Assembly (NCBI GenBank): GCA_027858855.1
Contig: JAQIBV010000002.1
Location: 1-64,000, forward strand
DNA from: Spirochaetota bacterium
Lineage (GTDB): Bacteria > Spirochaetota > UBA4802 > JAFGJZ01
Length of the DNA stretch: 64,000 nucleotides
Direction: 5' to 3'
Shown piece by piece: positions 8,047 to 17,323 of this stretch. The translations under genes were made by a program, and so were the position numbers. Under the pieces are notes generated by a model, which saw nothing but the letters and a program-made list of their open reading frames with translations, searched no databases and was not told the DNA's origin. How positions within the stretch are numbered: the stretch's first letter is position 1; each line of letters opens with the position of its first letter.

Positions 8047-8559
8047 TTACTCGTTACCGTAGTTGTAGACATTAAAAGTGCAGTCAGTGAATACTTTGCC
8101 ACCGGCTGTGAAATTTGCAATCGAACCTGTTACCGCTTCACCATCAGCGCCATACGTATCAATAGTAACAGAACAGTTCGGGGCTGCATTCATAGTACCT
8201 TCATCATAATAGACTATCGTACAGGTAGTGAATGTTCCAGCCTCTTTTCCGGGAATACCAGTAACCATTAAACCTGTAGCAGACCCCATATCGGAAAAAG
8301 ATACCTCGGCAAAAAAGGCATACAAAGCGCTTTCATCATCTGTTGAATTATAACTGATAGCCGGTTTATCATCCATTTTCGTATAACCGCTATCATAAGT
8401 AGTTTCTACACCATTGATTTTCATTTTTACAAAGTAGGAATCTTTTGCGCCCTCATCGTCACTACTGTCTTCATCAGAAAAGTCACACGACACTAAAGCC
8501 AAACTGAGTAATGGAATCAATAATAGAATAAAAACTTTTTTTGAAATTGAGTTAAACAT
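8047..8559 (-). CDS. Small secreted lipoprotein
   Basis: This 170-residue protein has a basic N-terminus, a hydrophobic stretch (FILLLIPLLSLALVSC) and a lipobox ending at Cys25, followed by a very acidic linker (DFSDEDSSDDEGAKD) typical of a tethered lipoprotein. The mature part is beta-strand rich with threonines and two pairs of cysteines (TFTTCTI, NCSV, TDCTF) that could form disulphides. Its layout (a short ligand-like beta domain ending GKVFTDCTFNVYNYGNE) recalls DUF6252-like extracellular proteins, but I would not name a family. It has AAAGAGG upstream of its ATG and forms its own transcription unit with a terminator. Confidence 0.75.
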   Translation of the reverse strand: MFNSISKKVFILLLIPLLSLALVSCDFSDEDSSDDEGAKDSYFVKMKINGVETTYDSGYTKMDDKPAISYNSTDDESALYAFFAEVSFSDMGSATGLMVTGIPGKEAGTFTTCTIVYYDEGTMNAAPNCSVTIDTYGADGEAVTGSIANFTAGGKVFTDCTFNVYNYGNE

Positions 8560-8932
8560 ATAAACCTCTTTATTTTGTAATAGAAATAATTAAAATCCGA
8601 GATAATTCAAATTTTTTACAAAAACACCTGGGAAAACAATGGTAATCTCTAATAATTTAAGCTATAAACTATGGATGACTTGAGAATTTTATATAAACAT
8701 CCTGATTGATTATATAAACTGATATTATACACCTGAAGGGATGTTGAAGCCTCGGACGACAAACTCCTGCTGAATTTTAACTTTTTTATCATAAAAAACA
8801 GCATTTCTCAATATATTCTTGCACAAAAAGGGGGTTGTTTTTTTATGAAATAGGGTCATTAAGTATAATCGTATTGCCCCTTGTTTCAGCACCTATAGAC
8901 GAAACAGACACCAGACTGGAGCAGACGATTCT
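8560..8932. other. Divergent intergenic region with candidate cyclase promoter
   Basis: This 373-base gap separates the divergent lipoprotein and adenylate cyclase genes and has no coding potential that I can see. A candidate sigma-70-like promoter for the cyclase operon has TTGCAC at 8819-8824 and TTATGA at 8843-8848, 18 bases apart, with a run of five G residues in the spacer. The remainder is AT-rich without obvious repeats. Confidence 0.4.
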
Positions 8933-10816
8933 ATGGAAAAACAAAAGCGCGTTATTTTCTCAGTTGGCCTTAAACTGATTTTCATTATTTCACTTATTTT
9001 CACACTGACTTTCACTGCAATGATATACCTTGCTACATCATATTTCAAAGAGAATATGACCGTTTTCATTGAAAACAACAATCACAAGATATCCCTTTCG
9101 GCATCGCAGAGCACAGAAATTTTTATTAAAAACATAATTGAAAAGAGCTATATGGCAGCTGAATCTTTGTCGCGTTCAAAGCTTGAGTTTCTGTCAAGCT
9201 CTGATACAGCATCAAGCACGCTTTTTCTGAATGAAAACGATGATATAATATATCTTGCAATAGTTAGCAAAGAGAAAGACGGCACCTTGAAAATTGACCG
9301 CTCATATCACAGTAGCACTTTTTTTAACACCAACGGAATCGACCTGACACAAACGGAAACCTTTTCCGAGCCGACAACAAAAAACATTCAAAGCGCCTTC
9401 GGACTGTACATAAACATCTTTAACCCGTCAGCCGAATTCTCTTATCCGCTGACAGCAATGGCAATTCCATATCAGGTTCTGAAAGAGGACACTGCCGAAA
9501 GTATTCTGTTTGTATTAATCAAAACAGATACGCTTCAAAACATCGTAGAAATGAACGACATTACTACAACCTACCTGATAAATGATAAAGGTACAACGCT
9601 TATTCACCCCGACATGAAAGATGTCTTAGGAGCGACCAACGTCTCTTCGTTGTCAATATTTAACGAGTTTCTTAATAGCCCACTGGATAACGGGCAACAG
9701 CATTATGTTGAAGAGGAAACACAAAAAATAGGATCGTACCAGCGGATCAACTTTTCGGGTTTTGCACTGGGGGTTATTACTACCGTTACAGAAGAGCGCG
9801 CCTTTGCCGCTGTTCAACGCTTGCAACAGCGCAACACCCTGATTGCAGTCATTCTGGTGACCATTGTTATAATGTTCATCTATTTTTATGCAAAAACGAT
9901 AACAAACCCGGTTAAAAACCTGGTGCGTGCCACAAAAAAGATAGAGAAAGGCGACTATAAAGCATCGTTAAAACCCCTTTTTAACGACGAAATAGGCATG
10001 CTGACCCGTTCATTCAACACCATGAGCCGTGGCCTCGAAGAACGGGAACGGATAAAGGAAGCCTTTGGCAAGTTTGTTAACCCGGAAATTGCCGAGCGTG
10101 TCGCGAAAGAGCAGATCACCTTAGGAGGAGAGCTGAAAAACGCAGCTGTCTTCTTTTCCGATATACGCTCATTCACCGCTATTTCTGAAAAGCTACATCC
10201 GGAACAGGTAGTAGAATTTCTGAATGAATACATGACACTCATGGTCGATTGTATCGATCAGACACATGGCGTTGTAGACAAATTCATTGGTGATGCAATC
10301 ATGGCCTTATGGGGCACCCCTCTTTCGAAAGGTAACGATACTGAAAACGCATTAAACGCAGCCCTGATGATGCGTAACGCACTGATTGAGTTTAACAAAA
10401 ACCGTGGAACGCCCGAAAAACCTATTATCAGAATCGGATGCGGAATTAACACTGGCCCCCTAATTGCAGGTCAGATCGGTTCGGCAAACCGCATGGAGTA
10501 CACAGTTATCGGTGATACAGTAAACCTGGCGTCCCGTATCGAGACACTCAATAAACCATTTCGTACCGACATTCTGATTTCTGAAGGTAGCTATGAACTG
10601 GTTCGTTACCTCTTTATAGTAGAGCCGATGAAAAAAATAACCGTAAAAGGGAAGGTTGCACCGCAGCAGGTTTATGCAGTTATAAACCGTACAGACGCTA
10701 CGGGTGGCCCAAGCAGCCGCCTAAGCGAGCTTAGGCGGCTGCTTGGGTATGAAGATATCGACATCAATACTGTGGACAGTGATAAAAATGAAGAAAAATT
10801 CAAAATCATTGAGTAA
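8933..10816 (+). CDS. Membrane-bound class III adenylate cyclase with HAMP
   Basis: A 627-residue receptor-type cyclase that should convert ATP to cAMP. Transmembrane helices near residues 12-34 and 302-320 bracket a periplasmic sensor of about 265 residues (probably a Cache-like domain). HAMP follows at 321-375 and the catalytic domain at 395-585. Metal ligands Asp410 (FFSDIRSFT) and Asp454 (KFIGDAIMALWG), adenine-selecting Lys450 and Thr524 (EYTVIGDTVN, the Lys/Thr pairing of CyaB1-type adenylyl cyclases), and the transition-state pair Asn531/Arg535 (NLASRIE) are all present, so it should be active. The C-terminus overlaps the FecR gene by 29 bases and contains a perfect hairpin in its DNA. 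Confidence 0.93.
   Translation: MEKQKRVIFSVGLKLIFIISLIFTLTFTAMIYLATSYFKENMTVFIENNNHKISLSASQSTEIFIKNIIEKSYMAAESLSRSKLEFLSSSDTASSTLFLNENDDIIYLAIVSKEKDGTLKIDRSYHSSTFFNTNGIDLTQTETFSEPTTKNIQSAFGLYINIFNPSAEFSYPLTAMAIPYQVLKEDTAESILFVLIKTDTLQNIVEMNDITTTYLINDKGTTLIHPDMKDVLGATNVSSLSIFNEFLNSPLDNGQQHYVEEETQKIGSYQRINFSGFALGVITTVTEERAFAAVQRLQQRNTLIAVILVTIVIMFIYFYAKTITNPVKNLVRATKKIEKGDYKASLKPLFNDEIGMLTRSFNTMSRGLEERERIKEAFGKFVNPEIAERVAKEQITLGGELKNAAVFFSDIRSFTAISEKLHPEQVVEFLNEYMTLMVDCIDQTHGVVDKFIGDAIMALWGTPLSKGNDTENALNAALMMRNALIEFNKNRGTPEKPIIRIGCGINTGPLIAGQIGSANRMEYTVIGDTVNLASRIETLNKPFRTDILISEGSYELVRYLFIVEPMKKITVKGKVAPQQVYAVINRTDATGGPSSRLSELRRLLGYEDIDINTVDSDKNEEKFKIIE
10708..10747 (+). other. Perfect 18-bp inverted repeat inside the cyclase reading frame
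   Basis: The arms 10708-10725 (CCCAAGCAGCCGCCTAAG) and 10730-10747 are exactly complementary over 18 bp with the tetraloop CGAG. It is GC-rich in an AT-rich region and encodes cyclase residues 592-605, beyond the catalytic domain. It ends 40 bases before the FecR start. No U-tract follows, so it is not a standard terminator; it may act in mRNA processing or stability, or to set relative expression of the two genes. Confidence 0.85.
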
Positions 10817-12878
10817 TGACTTAATCTTTACCATCATCTGTTTTCTTATCCTGGGCTCGACTGCATATGCCCTGTACGTTGATATTAATACCGGGCTGGA
10901 TTTCACCCGGGATCAGCAGGTGGGCACCATTATCTTTAAACGCAACAGCGCACAGCGCAAACACGCACAGCATCCACAATGGGAACATCTTGAAAAGACC
11001 AGTCCGCTGTTTAATAATGATTCAATCCGCACAGGAAAAGATTCGGATGCCCGCTTGATACTGGATGGTGAATTGGAGGTTGCCCTCAGACAGCAAACTC
11101 TCATTTTCGTATCACTACACTCTCGCGGGTTTGAGATAAATTTTGAAGGTGGGGAAATTCACTCAATCGCAAAAACACGTCTGCAAATAAAATATCGTAA
11201 CAGCTCAATCGTTGTTAAACAGGGAACAAATTTCTCGTTACAAGAGATCGAGGATGGAACTGTTGAGCTTACTATAAACAAGGGTAGTGCCTCTGTTAAA
11301 AACGCAGGCACTGACAGTATTAAAACCGTAGCAGACAATGAGACGGCAACAATTACTTCACAGAATATTCATATACAAAGCCTTGTGTTTAAGAACTGTT
11401 ACCCACCGAACAACATACTTCTTATCAGTTCAAATGATCAGATGCGGGTGCCTTTTGACTGGGATAGTATAACACAAACAGCCCAGCTTACAATTGCAAC
11501 TGATCCTGAGTTTAAAAACCAGATATTTAACAAAGAGACCAATTCGCATAAGCTAGAACTTACACCGATGCCAATGCAGATGCAATACTACTGGAAACTT
11601 TCATCAGGCAATAACGAGAGCCCTGTTTATAACTTTTCCATTGTCCAAGAGAGACCCCCGCTTATTGTTCAACCAAGTGATGGCAGCACCATCACACCTG
11701 CACAGGCCGGACAACCGGCAACCTTCGGTGTCACCTGGTTAACCCGCGCCGAAGCAGACTCGTACACCGTAACGCTTTATAAAGATGGAGATGACCAACC
11801 AGTCGTAACAAGAGAGACACGAAACAATTCACTGAGTATCACCGCCCGTGACAGTGGCCTATACAGGATAATCGTCACACCTCGTTACCACTTCAGCAGC
11901 AGCACAGACTCGATGCAATCTGAGCCTGTTACAATAAATATTACGAACGAAGCAACGCATGCGGGACCTGCAATAACAAGCCCGGCTGACGGTTCGGTCG
12001 TACCGCTTTTACCTTCAATACTGGCATCATGGAGTAGTACAGGAAACAGTTACAGAGTAAATATTTATAGGATCGGTAACGACGATACTCCCGAAGCAAC
12101 AATTCTAACAGCAAAAAACAGCGCTCTGTTATCAGGCGACTTTCGTCCCGGGACCTATACTCTTTCAGTAGCATCTCTTAATAATGACGGGTCAGAAGAT
12201 ACGACTACCACTACATTTACCTTTGACAGCGAACCAGGTCTCTCTTTAATAACTCCATCTGAAGGATCCAATTTTTTGCCCGAAGAATCAATACCCTTTA
12301 GCTGGAAAGACCCCTCTGTTTCACTTTTATATGAACTGGAAATTGCCAGTGACAGCTCTTTTCAGACACTGATTACAAAGACGAAAAGCAAACTCTTTCG
12401 CGAAAAGGAAAACCTTGGCGAACCGGGCATCTATTATGCCCGGGTGAATATAATTCGCAGCGACTCCCCTGTAATAAATGGACAAACCCGGATTTTTTCT
12501 GTACCCAAAAAAATCGAGGCTCCGAAACTGGATGAAGACTCCCATTTATCCGAAATTAACACAACAATAACACCATCAATCCGGGCCAGCTGGAATAAGA
12601 TAAGCGGTGCCGGAATGTACAAGGCATCTCTTATACAGATAGGCGAGGCGATGACCGAAAAAACAGTTAACACAATTACGACTGCATCCACATCCGCAGA
12701 GTTCACAAATACACGATCACTTGCTCCGGGTCGCTACTGTATCGAAATAACAGCACTCGACAAAAAAGATGAATTACTGACAGCCCAATCTGATAAAACC
12801 CGGCACTATTTTTTAGCATCCCGCCAGGAAGGACTTAAAATTAAAACACCTCAAACTATCTTTATACTGGTAAAATAG
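10788..12878 (+). CDS. FecR-domain protein with fibronectin-type repeats
   Basis: The 696-residue product has an N-terminal signal anchor (residues about 8-28), then a FecR domain (about 35-205; NDSIRTGKDSDARLILDGE is a typical FecR strand pattern), then at least four beta-sandwich repeats of about 95 residues, each opening with a P-x-D/E-G-S motif (QPSDGSTITP, SPADGSVVPL, TPSEGSNFLP) and containing a W and YxVxIY-type strand. It is probably periplasmic or surface exposed and binds envelope or peptidoglycan components. I chose the ATG at 10788, which overlaps the cyclase by 29 bases. Five bases separate it from the barrel gene downstream. Confidence 0.78.
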   Translation: MKKNSKSLSNDLIFTIICFLILGSTAYALYVDINTGLDFTRDQQVGTIIFKRNSAQRKHAQHPQWEHLEKTSPLFNNDSIRTGKDSDARLILDGELEVALRQQTLIFVSLHSRGFEINFEGGEIHSIAKTRLQIKYRNSSIVVKQGTNFSLQEIEDGTVELTINKGSASVKNAGTDSIKTVADNETATITSQNIHIQSLVFKNCYPPNNILLISSNDQMRVPFDWDSITQTAQLTIATDPEFKNQIFNKETNSHKLELTPMPMQMQYYWKLSSGNNESPVYNFSIVQERPPLIVQPSDGSTITPAQAGQPATFGVTWLTRAEADSYTVTLYKDGDDQPVVTRETRNNSLSITARDSGLYRIIVTPRYHFSSSTDSMQSEPVTINITNEATHAGPAITSPADGSVVPLLPSILASWSSTGNSYRVNIYRIGNDDTPEATILTAKNSALLSGDFRPGTYTLSVASLNNDGSEDTTTTTFTFDSEPGLSLITPSEGSNFLPEESIPFSWKDPSVSLLYELEIASDSSFQTLITKTKSKLFREKENLGEPGIYYARVNIIRSDSPVINGQTRIFSVPKKIEAPKLDEDSHLSEINTTITPSIRASWNKISGAGMYKASLIQIGEAMTEKTVNTITTASTSAEFTNTRSLAPGRYCIEITALDKKDELLTAQSDKTRHYFLASRQEGLKIKTPQTIFILVK

Positions 12879-12883
12879 CAACA

Positions 12884-13966
12884 ATGAGAAAAAAAAATCT
12901 GATTCTAATAACTATTCTTGTTCTGATACCTGTGTCACTATTTGCTGCCGACAAGTCAAAACTGGAATGGGGAAAAATGCCGGGCGTTACTCTATATAAA
13001 GTAGAAATTCGTAATACACTAACCGGTGGAATAATGAATTACTCGACACCAGAAGATCACATATGGGTAGAGATAGGTTTCGGTTTTTACGAAATGAGGA
13101 TAACAGCCTTTAACAAGTCAGGTACTGAAGTAACATCCACCGATTGGATTCCACTTACCGTTATGAAAACCTACCAGCCAGAGATCTCCCGACTTCGAAT
13201 TCTTCAAAACGGGTCTGCGGTACTTGAGGGGGATAACTACTACAACAAGACAAAAATATCCATTTTTAGAAGCGGATCCCCCATGAATTCCCAGATAACA
13301 AAAGGAGAATACCCTAAAAAGATCTATTTTCATGCTCCCTTCCAACGTAATACAAAATATTCACTGCTTGTGGAAAACCCCGGAGATTATAATGAAAGAA
13401 AAATCGTCCACGTCTTCGATAACTCAAGCACGATGCTCTTCAACAACGAACATGAATATACCCGCTATTTTTCTGACCTGTTCGCCCTTGCCTCTATTAA
13501 TTACCAGTTTTTATCGAACGAATACTGGGAGAGCACCTATGATGCCGGAATCAATTCTGCTACCATAACTGCCGGATACCATATCTTCTCATGGTTTGGA
13601 ATTACCGCACAAATGGACTTTACTCATTACAAAACAAAAAAGACCGCTGGTGGCGACCTTGATGTTACCAATAACTATATAACCCTGCAGCCTGGAATCT
13701 TTTTCAGCTACAAACATAAGGATTTTGTACCCTACATCTTTGGTTCGGCCGGGGGAGCCTTTTCATGGTTAAGCGCCGAAACCCCGGAGAGCGATCTTGA
13801 ATATAATTCAACCGACCTCTGCTTCAGCGCTGGTGTTGGTGGACGAATCTTCGTTTACCGCTCACTGTTTACCGACCTTTCAATTGCCTACTCTTCGGTT
13901 AAGTTAAAAAGCCAGCCCATGGAAGCATTCTCTATCCGCCTGGGTTTTGGTTCATACTTTAAATAG
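12884..13966 (+). CDS. Secreted protein with C-terminal outer-membrane beta-barrel
   Basis: It has a signal peptide (IILVLIPVSLFAAD-like, cleavage near residue 21), then about 170 residues of beta-sandwich resembling fibronectin and IPT folds, then about 170 residues with alternating hydrophobic strands ending SIRLGFGSYFK, as in an eight-stranded outer-membrane barrel (SATITAGYHIFSWFGITAQMD; YITLQPGIFFSYK). This suggests a barrel anchoring a periplasmic or surface domain. The close spacing after the FecR gene and the similar Fn3-like modules suggest that the two proteins interact. The exact function is unknown. Confidence 0.65.
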   Translation: MRKKNLILITILVLIPVSLFAADKSKLEWGKMPGVTLYKVEIRNTLTGGIMNYSTPEDHIWVEIGFGFYEMRITAFNKSGTEVTSTDWIPLTVMKTYQPEISRLRILQNGSAVLEGDNYYNKTKISIFRSGSPMNSQITKGEYPKKIYFHAPFQRNTKYSLLVENPGDYNERKIVHVFDNSSTMLFNNEHEYTRYFSDLFALASINYQFLSNEYWESTYDAGINSATITAGYHIFSWFGITAQMDFTHYKTKKTAGGDLDVTNNYITLQPGIFFSYKHKDFVPYIFGSAGGAFSWLSAETPESDLEYNSTDLCFSAGVGGRIFVYRSLFTDLSIAYSSVKLKSQPMEAFSIRLGFGSYFK

Positions 13967-13981
13967 TAGAAAACTTCGAAA

Positions 13982-14017
13982 AATTTCCTAAAAACTTTAA
14001 AAAGTTTTTAGGAAATT
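13982..14017. terminator. Perfect 17-bp AT-rich hairpin after the cyclase-FecR-barrel operon
   Basis: The arms AATTTCCTAAAAACTTT (13982-13998) and AAAGTTTTTAGGAAATT (14001-14017) are exact complements separated by two bases. It begins 16 bases after the barrel stop, in the right place for a terminator, but the plus strand lacks a following U-tract (CCCCAAAAAAC). It may instead stabilise the 3' end or bind a protein. Confidence 0.55.
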
Positions 14018-14131
14018 CCCCAAAAAACACAAAAACTAAAGTAAATTGCTGTTTTTTTAGTGCATAATTATACAGGAAAGTTTTACTTGTCAAAATATGC
14101 TAAAATCGACATTAAAAAGAGGCGCATTTTA

Positions 14132-17100
14132 ATGAAAAAAGTAATTTCATTTCTGATAGATCAGAAACTTTTTATAGGATTAATGGTTTTCCTGGCGATC
14201 ATACTGGGATACATGTCTCTTACCAGCCGTAACCGCGAGGCTTTTCCTGAAGTCTCTTTTGACATGGTAACCGTTACAACCATATATCCTGGTGGTTCTC
14301 CCGACGAGATCGAAACATTAATTACCATACCAATAGAAAAAAAGATTCGTGAGGTTGACGGTATCGACAAGGTACGTAGCTATAATATCGAGAATGTTTC
14401 GGTACTTGCAGTCTATCTTGACGAAGAGTATGCTAATATTGATGATGTAGTACAGAATCTGAAAGATGCCGTAGACTCGGTGTCTGACCTACCCTCCTCG
14501 GCTGAAGTTCCGGTTGTTAAAGAGATCAAAATTGACAAGACTCAAGTTATTAACTTTGCTATTTATGCGAAAAACGAAGATATCCCTTACAGCAAGCTGC
14601 GTGAAACTGCAAAAAAACTGGAGGATTTTTTATACGATTTTGACGGTGTTGCCGAAGTAACGAAAGACGGCTACCTTGACAAGGAGTTTCTGATAGAGGT
14701 AAACCCCGGGCTTCTGGAGTTTTACCGTTTTGCAATTAACGATGTTGTGAACACTTTAAGAAACCGTAACAGAGATATTCCCGGGGGTCCACTGCGCATC
14801 GGAGACGACGAGTATGTGTTGAGGATGAAGGGCCAGTATACAGGTGCAGATGAGATAAAAAAACAGATTATCCGCGCAAATGACGGAGGCTTCGAGACAA
14901 CAATTGCCGACCTGGCACAAGTGAGCGATACCTTCGAGGAGCCGCAAATTATTGAAAGAATAAATGGCCACAATGCCATTGTTTTTCAGGTCCTTAAAAA
15001 AAGAAGCATGGATGAGATAACACTTGCGACAAACATTAAAGATAACATAGAAAACTTCTCAAACCCCTACCCGGATGAAATATCTGTTGTTCCGTTTGAT
15101 GACATGAGTGAATTTACAGAGAAGACAATCAACACAGTTTTAAACAGCGCCACAACAGGTTTCATTTTATGTGCACTGGTTCTTCTAATCTTTCTTGGTC
15201 CACGGATGGCATCCATTGTAACCTCCACCATTCCAATGGTCTTTTTAGTTGCCTTCATCTTCATGTCGATACTCGATGTTAACCTGAATGTTATCAGCCT
15301 CTTCGGAATGATTATGGTTCTGGGTATGATTGTTGACTTTGGAATTGTGGTTACCGAAAACTGCCACCGCTACATAGAGATGGGGCAAAGGAAAGGTGAA
15401 GCTATAGTCAATGGTGTTTATGAAATATTTAAGCCTGTAACCATTTCGTTCATATGCATATCTGCCTCTTTTGTTCCGCTTCTGCTTCTGACCGGGTTAA
15501 TGGGTAAATTTATAAAAAACATCCCCCTCATGATCCTTATCTGCCTTTCGGCCTCATGGGTTGTTGCGCTTTTTCTTATGCCAACCTTTCTGAAAATATT
15601 CTCTAAAGAGAAGAAAGGGGTCTCAAAGAGTCTTGAAACGGAAGATGGAGAGCACCTAGAAAAAGGGTTCATGGGCAGAATACAGCTAAAATATATCAGT
15701 TTCATAAAAGTTGCCCTGAGATTCCGGTACATTACAGTTGCAATTCTGGTTGCTCTTCTTATTGGCTCACTCATGCTTATTCCTGTTGCCGGTTTTGTCT
15801 TTGTTCCAGGCGGCGGAGCCGAAAGCATGACAATCAAAACATACCTGCCAATATCAAGAAACCTTAAGGCTTCATTACACGAAGTACAAAAAATTGAGTC
15901 TTTAATTCTTGAACTACCTGAAACGGAACTTGAGACAACTTATTCACGTGTTGGAATTGAGGAGACTAGTGGCCTTGACCCTCGCCCTGGCGATGGCACT
16001 AATAAGTCGACTATTAAGATCGACCTGACACCGGTAGGTGACCGCAAACGGACAGCTTATGAAATTGAAGATGAGCTAAGAAAAAAAATCGATAAGGCTC
16101 AAAAGAGCGCCATAATAAGCGAGGATCTTGTATACAGCATCGAAATAAATGAATCCGGGCCACCTGTGGGGAAACCGATAAACATAGAAATTCGGGGAGA
16201 AGACTTTACTGTAATTGAAAAAATCGTAGAAGAGTACAAAACAGCCCTTGCTGGTTACGAAGGCGTATATGATATCACAACCGACCTGGAAGAAGGTAAA
16301 GAAGAGATTCGCTACACCATCGATGATGCAATGGCTGCACGCACTAATGTTAACGTTGCACAACTGGGAAGCGCTCTTAATGCCTCTTATGCAGGTGCGG
16401 TTGCAACAAATGTAAAGCTGGGCGATGAAGCGATTGACGTACGGGTACGTTTTGATGAAACCTTCCGACGCACACGGGAAAGTCTGGACAGCGTTATGAT
16501 ATCTAACGGCAAAAGCGGGATAATTCCGCTAGACCAGGTTACACAAATGACAATCGAACCCGGCTATTCACAGATAAACCGGCTTAACTACAAAAGACTG
16601 GTTCAGGTACAGGCCTATGTTGATTTAGAGGAAACAACAGCTATACGCGTGAACGGAGAGCTGGCCAAACAGTTTGCCGACATTTCACAACGTTATCCCG
16701 GTTATGAAGTCAGCTACGGTGGAGAGCAGGAGGACACCGCAAAAAGCATGTCCGAACTGGGGAGCCTGTTTATCATCTCAATACTGATCATCTATATTGT
16801 GCTAGCCGCTTTTTTCCAGTCGCTTCTGACGCCAATAGTAGTAATGAGCGCAATTCCGTTTGCAATGGTAGGTATCATGTTTGCTGTTCTTACCCATGGG
16901 CAGCCTCTCTCCTTTAACGGTATGATAGCATTCTTCTCGCTTGCGGGAGGACTAGTAAGTAATACCGTTACATTAGTAGAGTTTATTAACATAAAGCGAT
17001 CCGAAGGACTTAGCATCAAGGATGCCCTAGCTGAAGCCGGCATGCTAAGACTACGCCCTATTCTTCTGACAACAATGACAACTGTTCTTGGGCTAGTTCC

Positions 17101-17323
17101 ATCTATTTATAGTGGCATTAAATTTTTCGGCCTTTTCAGTTTCGGCGAGCGAAACTACTTTGTTCAACCGCTGGCTCTTACCTACGGTTATGGACTGATC
17201 TTCGCAACGGTTATAACATTGGTGCTGGTTCCCTGCTTTTATCATATTGCCGAGGATGCAAAACACCTGTTTGCAGGCTTTCTTGGCACTTTCGGGTTAA
17301 CAATGAAAAAAGAGTTATATTGA
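14132..17323 (+). CDS. RND-superfamily efflux transporter with non-canonical relay residues
   Basis: A 1064-residue inner-membrane RND permease of the AcrB/HAE length, with a transmembrane helix at the N-terminus, two large periplasmic loops (about 30-330 and 560-860) and two six-helix bundles. It should move substrates by proton-coupled functional rotation. However, the relay motif reads VDFG: Asp402 is present but the second Asp (AcrB Asp408) is Phe403, and the position of AcrB Lys940 in transmembrane helix 10 is Ser943 (GGLVSNTVTLVEF). No membrane-fusion or TolC gene is nearby; it is coupled to an Omp85 gene. The ATG at 14132 is preceded by AAAGAGG nine bases upstream; a GTG at 14060 is less likely. 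Confidence 0.85.
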   Translation: MKKVISFLIDQKLFIGLMVFLAIILGYMSLTSRNREAFPEVSFDMVTVTTIYPGGSPDEIETLITIPIEKKIREVDGIDKVRSYNIENVSVLAVYLDEEYANIDDVVQNLKDAVDSVSDLPSSAEVPVVKEIKIDKTQVINFAIYAKNEDIPYSKLRETAKKLEDFLYDFDGVAEVTKDGYLDKEFLIEVNPGLLEFYRFAINDVVNTLRNRNRDIPGGPLRIGDDEYVLRMKGQYTGADEIKKQIIRANDGGFETTIADLAQVSDTFEEPQIIERINGHNAIVFQVLKKRSMDEITLATNIKDNIENFSNPYPDEISVVPFDDMSEFTEKTINTVLNSATTGFILCALVLLIFLGPRMASIVTSTIPMVFLVAFIFMSILDVNLNVISLFGMIMVLGMIVDFGIVVTENCHRYIEMGQRKGEAIVNGVYEIFKPVTISFICISASFVPLLLLTGLMGKFIKNIPLMILICLSASWVVALFLMPTFLKIFSKEKKGVSKSLETEDGEHLEKGFMGRIQLKYISFIKVALRFRYITVAILVALLIGSLMLIPVAGFVFVPGGGAESMTIKTYLPISRNLKASLHEVQKIESLILELPETELETTYSRVGIEETSGLDPRPGDGTNKSTIKIDLTPVGDRKRTAYEIEDELRKKIDKAQKSAIISEDLVYSIEINESGPPVGKPINIEIRGEDFTVIEKIVEEYKTALAGYEGVYDITTDLEEGKEEIRYTIDDAMAARTNVNVAQLGSALNASYAGAVATNVKLGDEAIDVRVRFDETFRRTRESLDSVMISNGKSGIIPLDQVTQMTIEPGYSQINRLNYKRLVQVQAYVDLEETTAIRVNGELAKQFADISQRYPGYEVSYGGEQEDTAKSMSELGSLFIISILIIYIVLAAFFQSLLTPIVVMSAIPFAMVGIMFAVLTHGQPLSFNGMIAFFSLAGGLVSNTVTLVEFINIKRSEGLSIKDALAEAGMLRLRPILLTTMTTVLGLVPSIYSGIKFFGLFSFGERNYFVQPLALTYGYGLIFATVITLVLVPCFYHIAEDAKHLFAGFLGTFGLTMKKELY

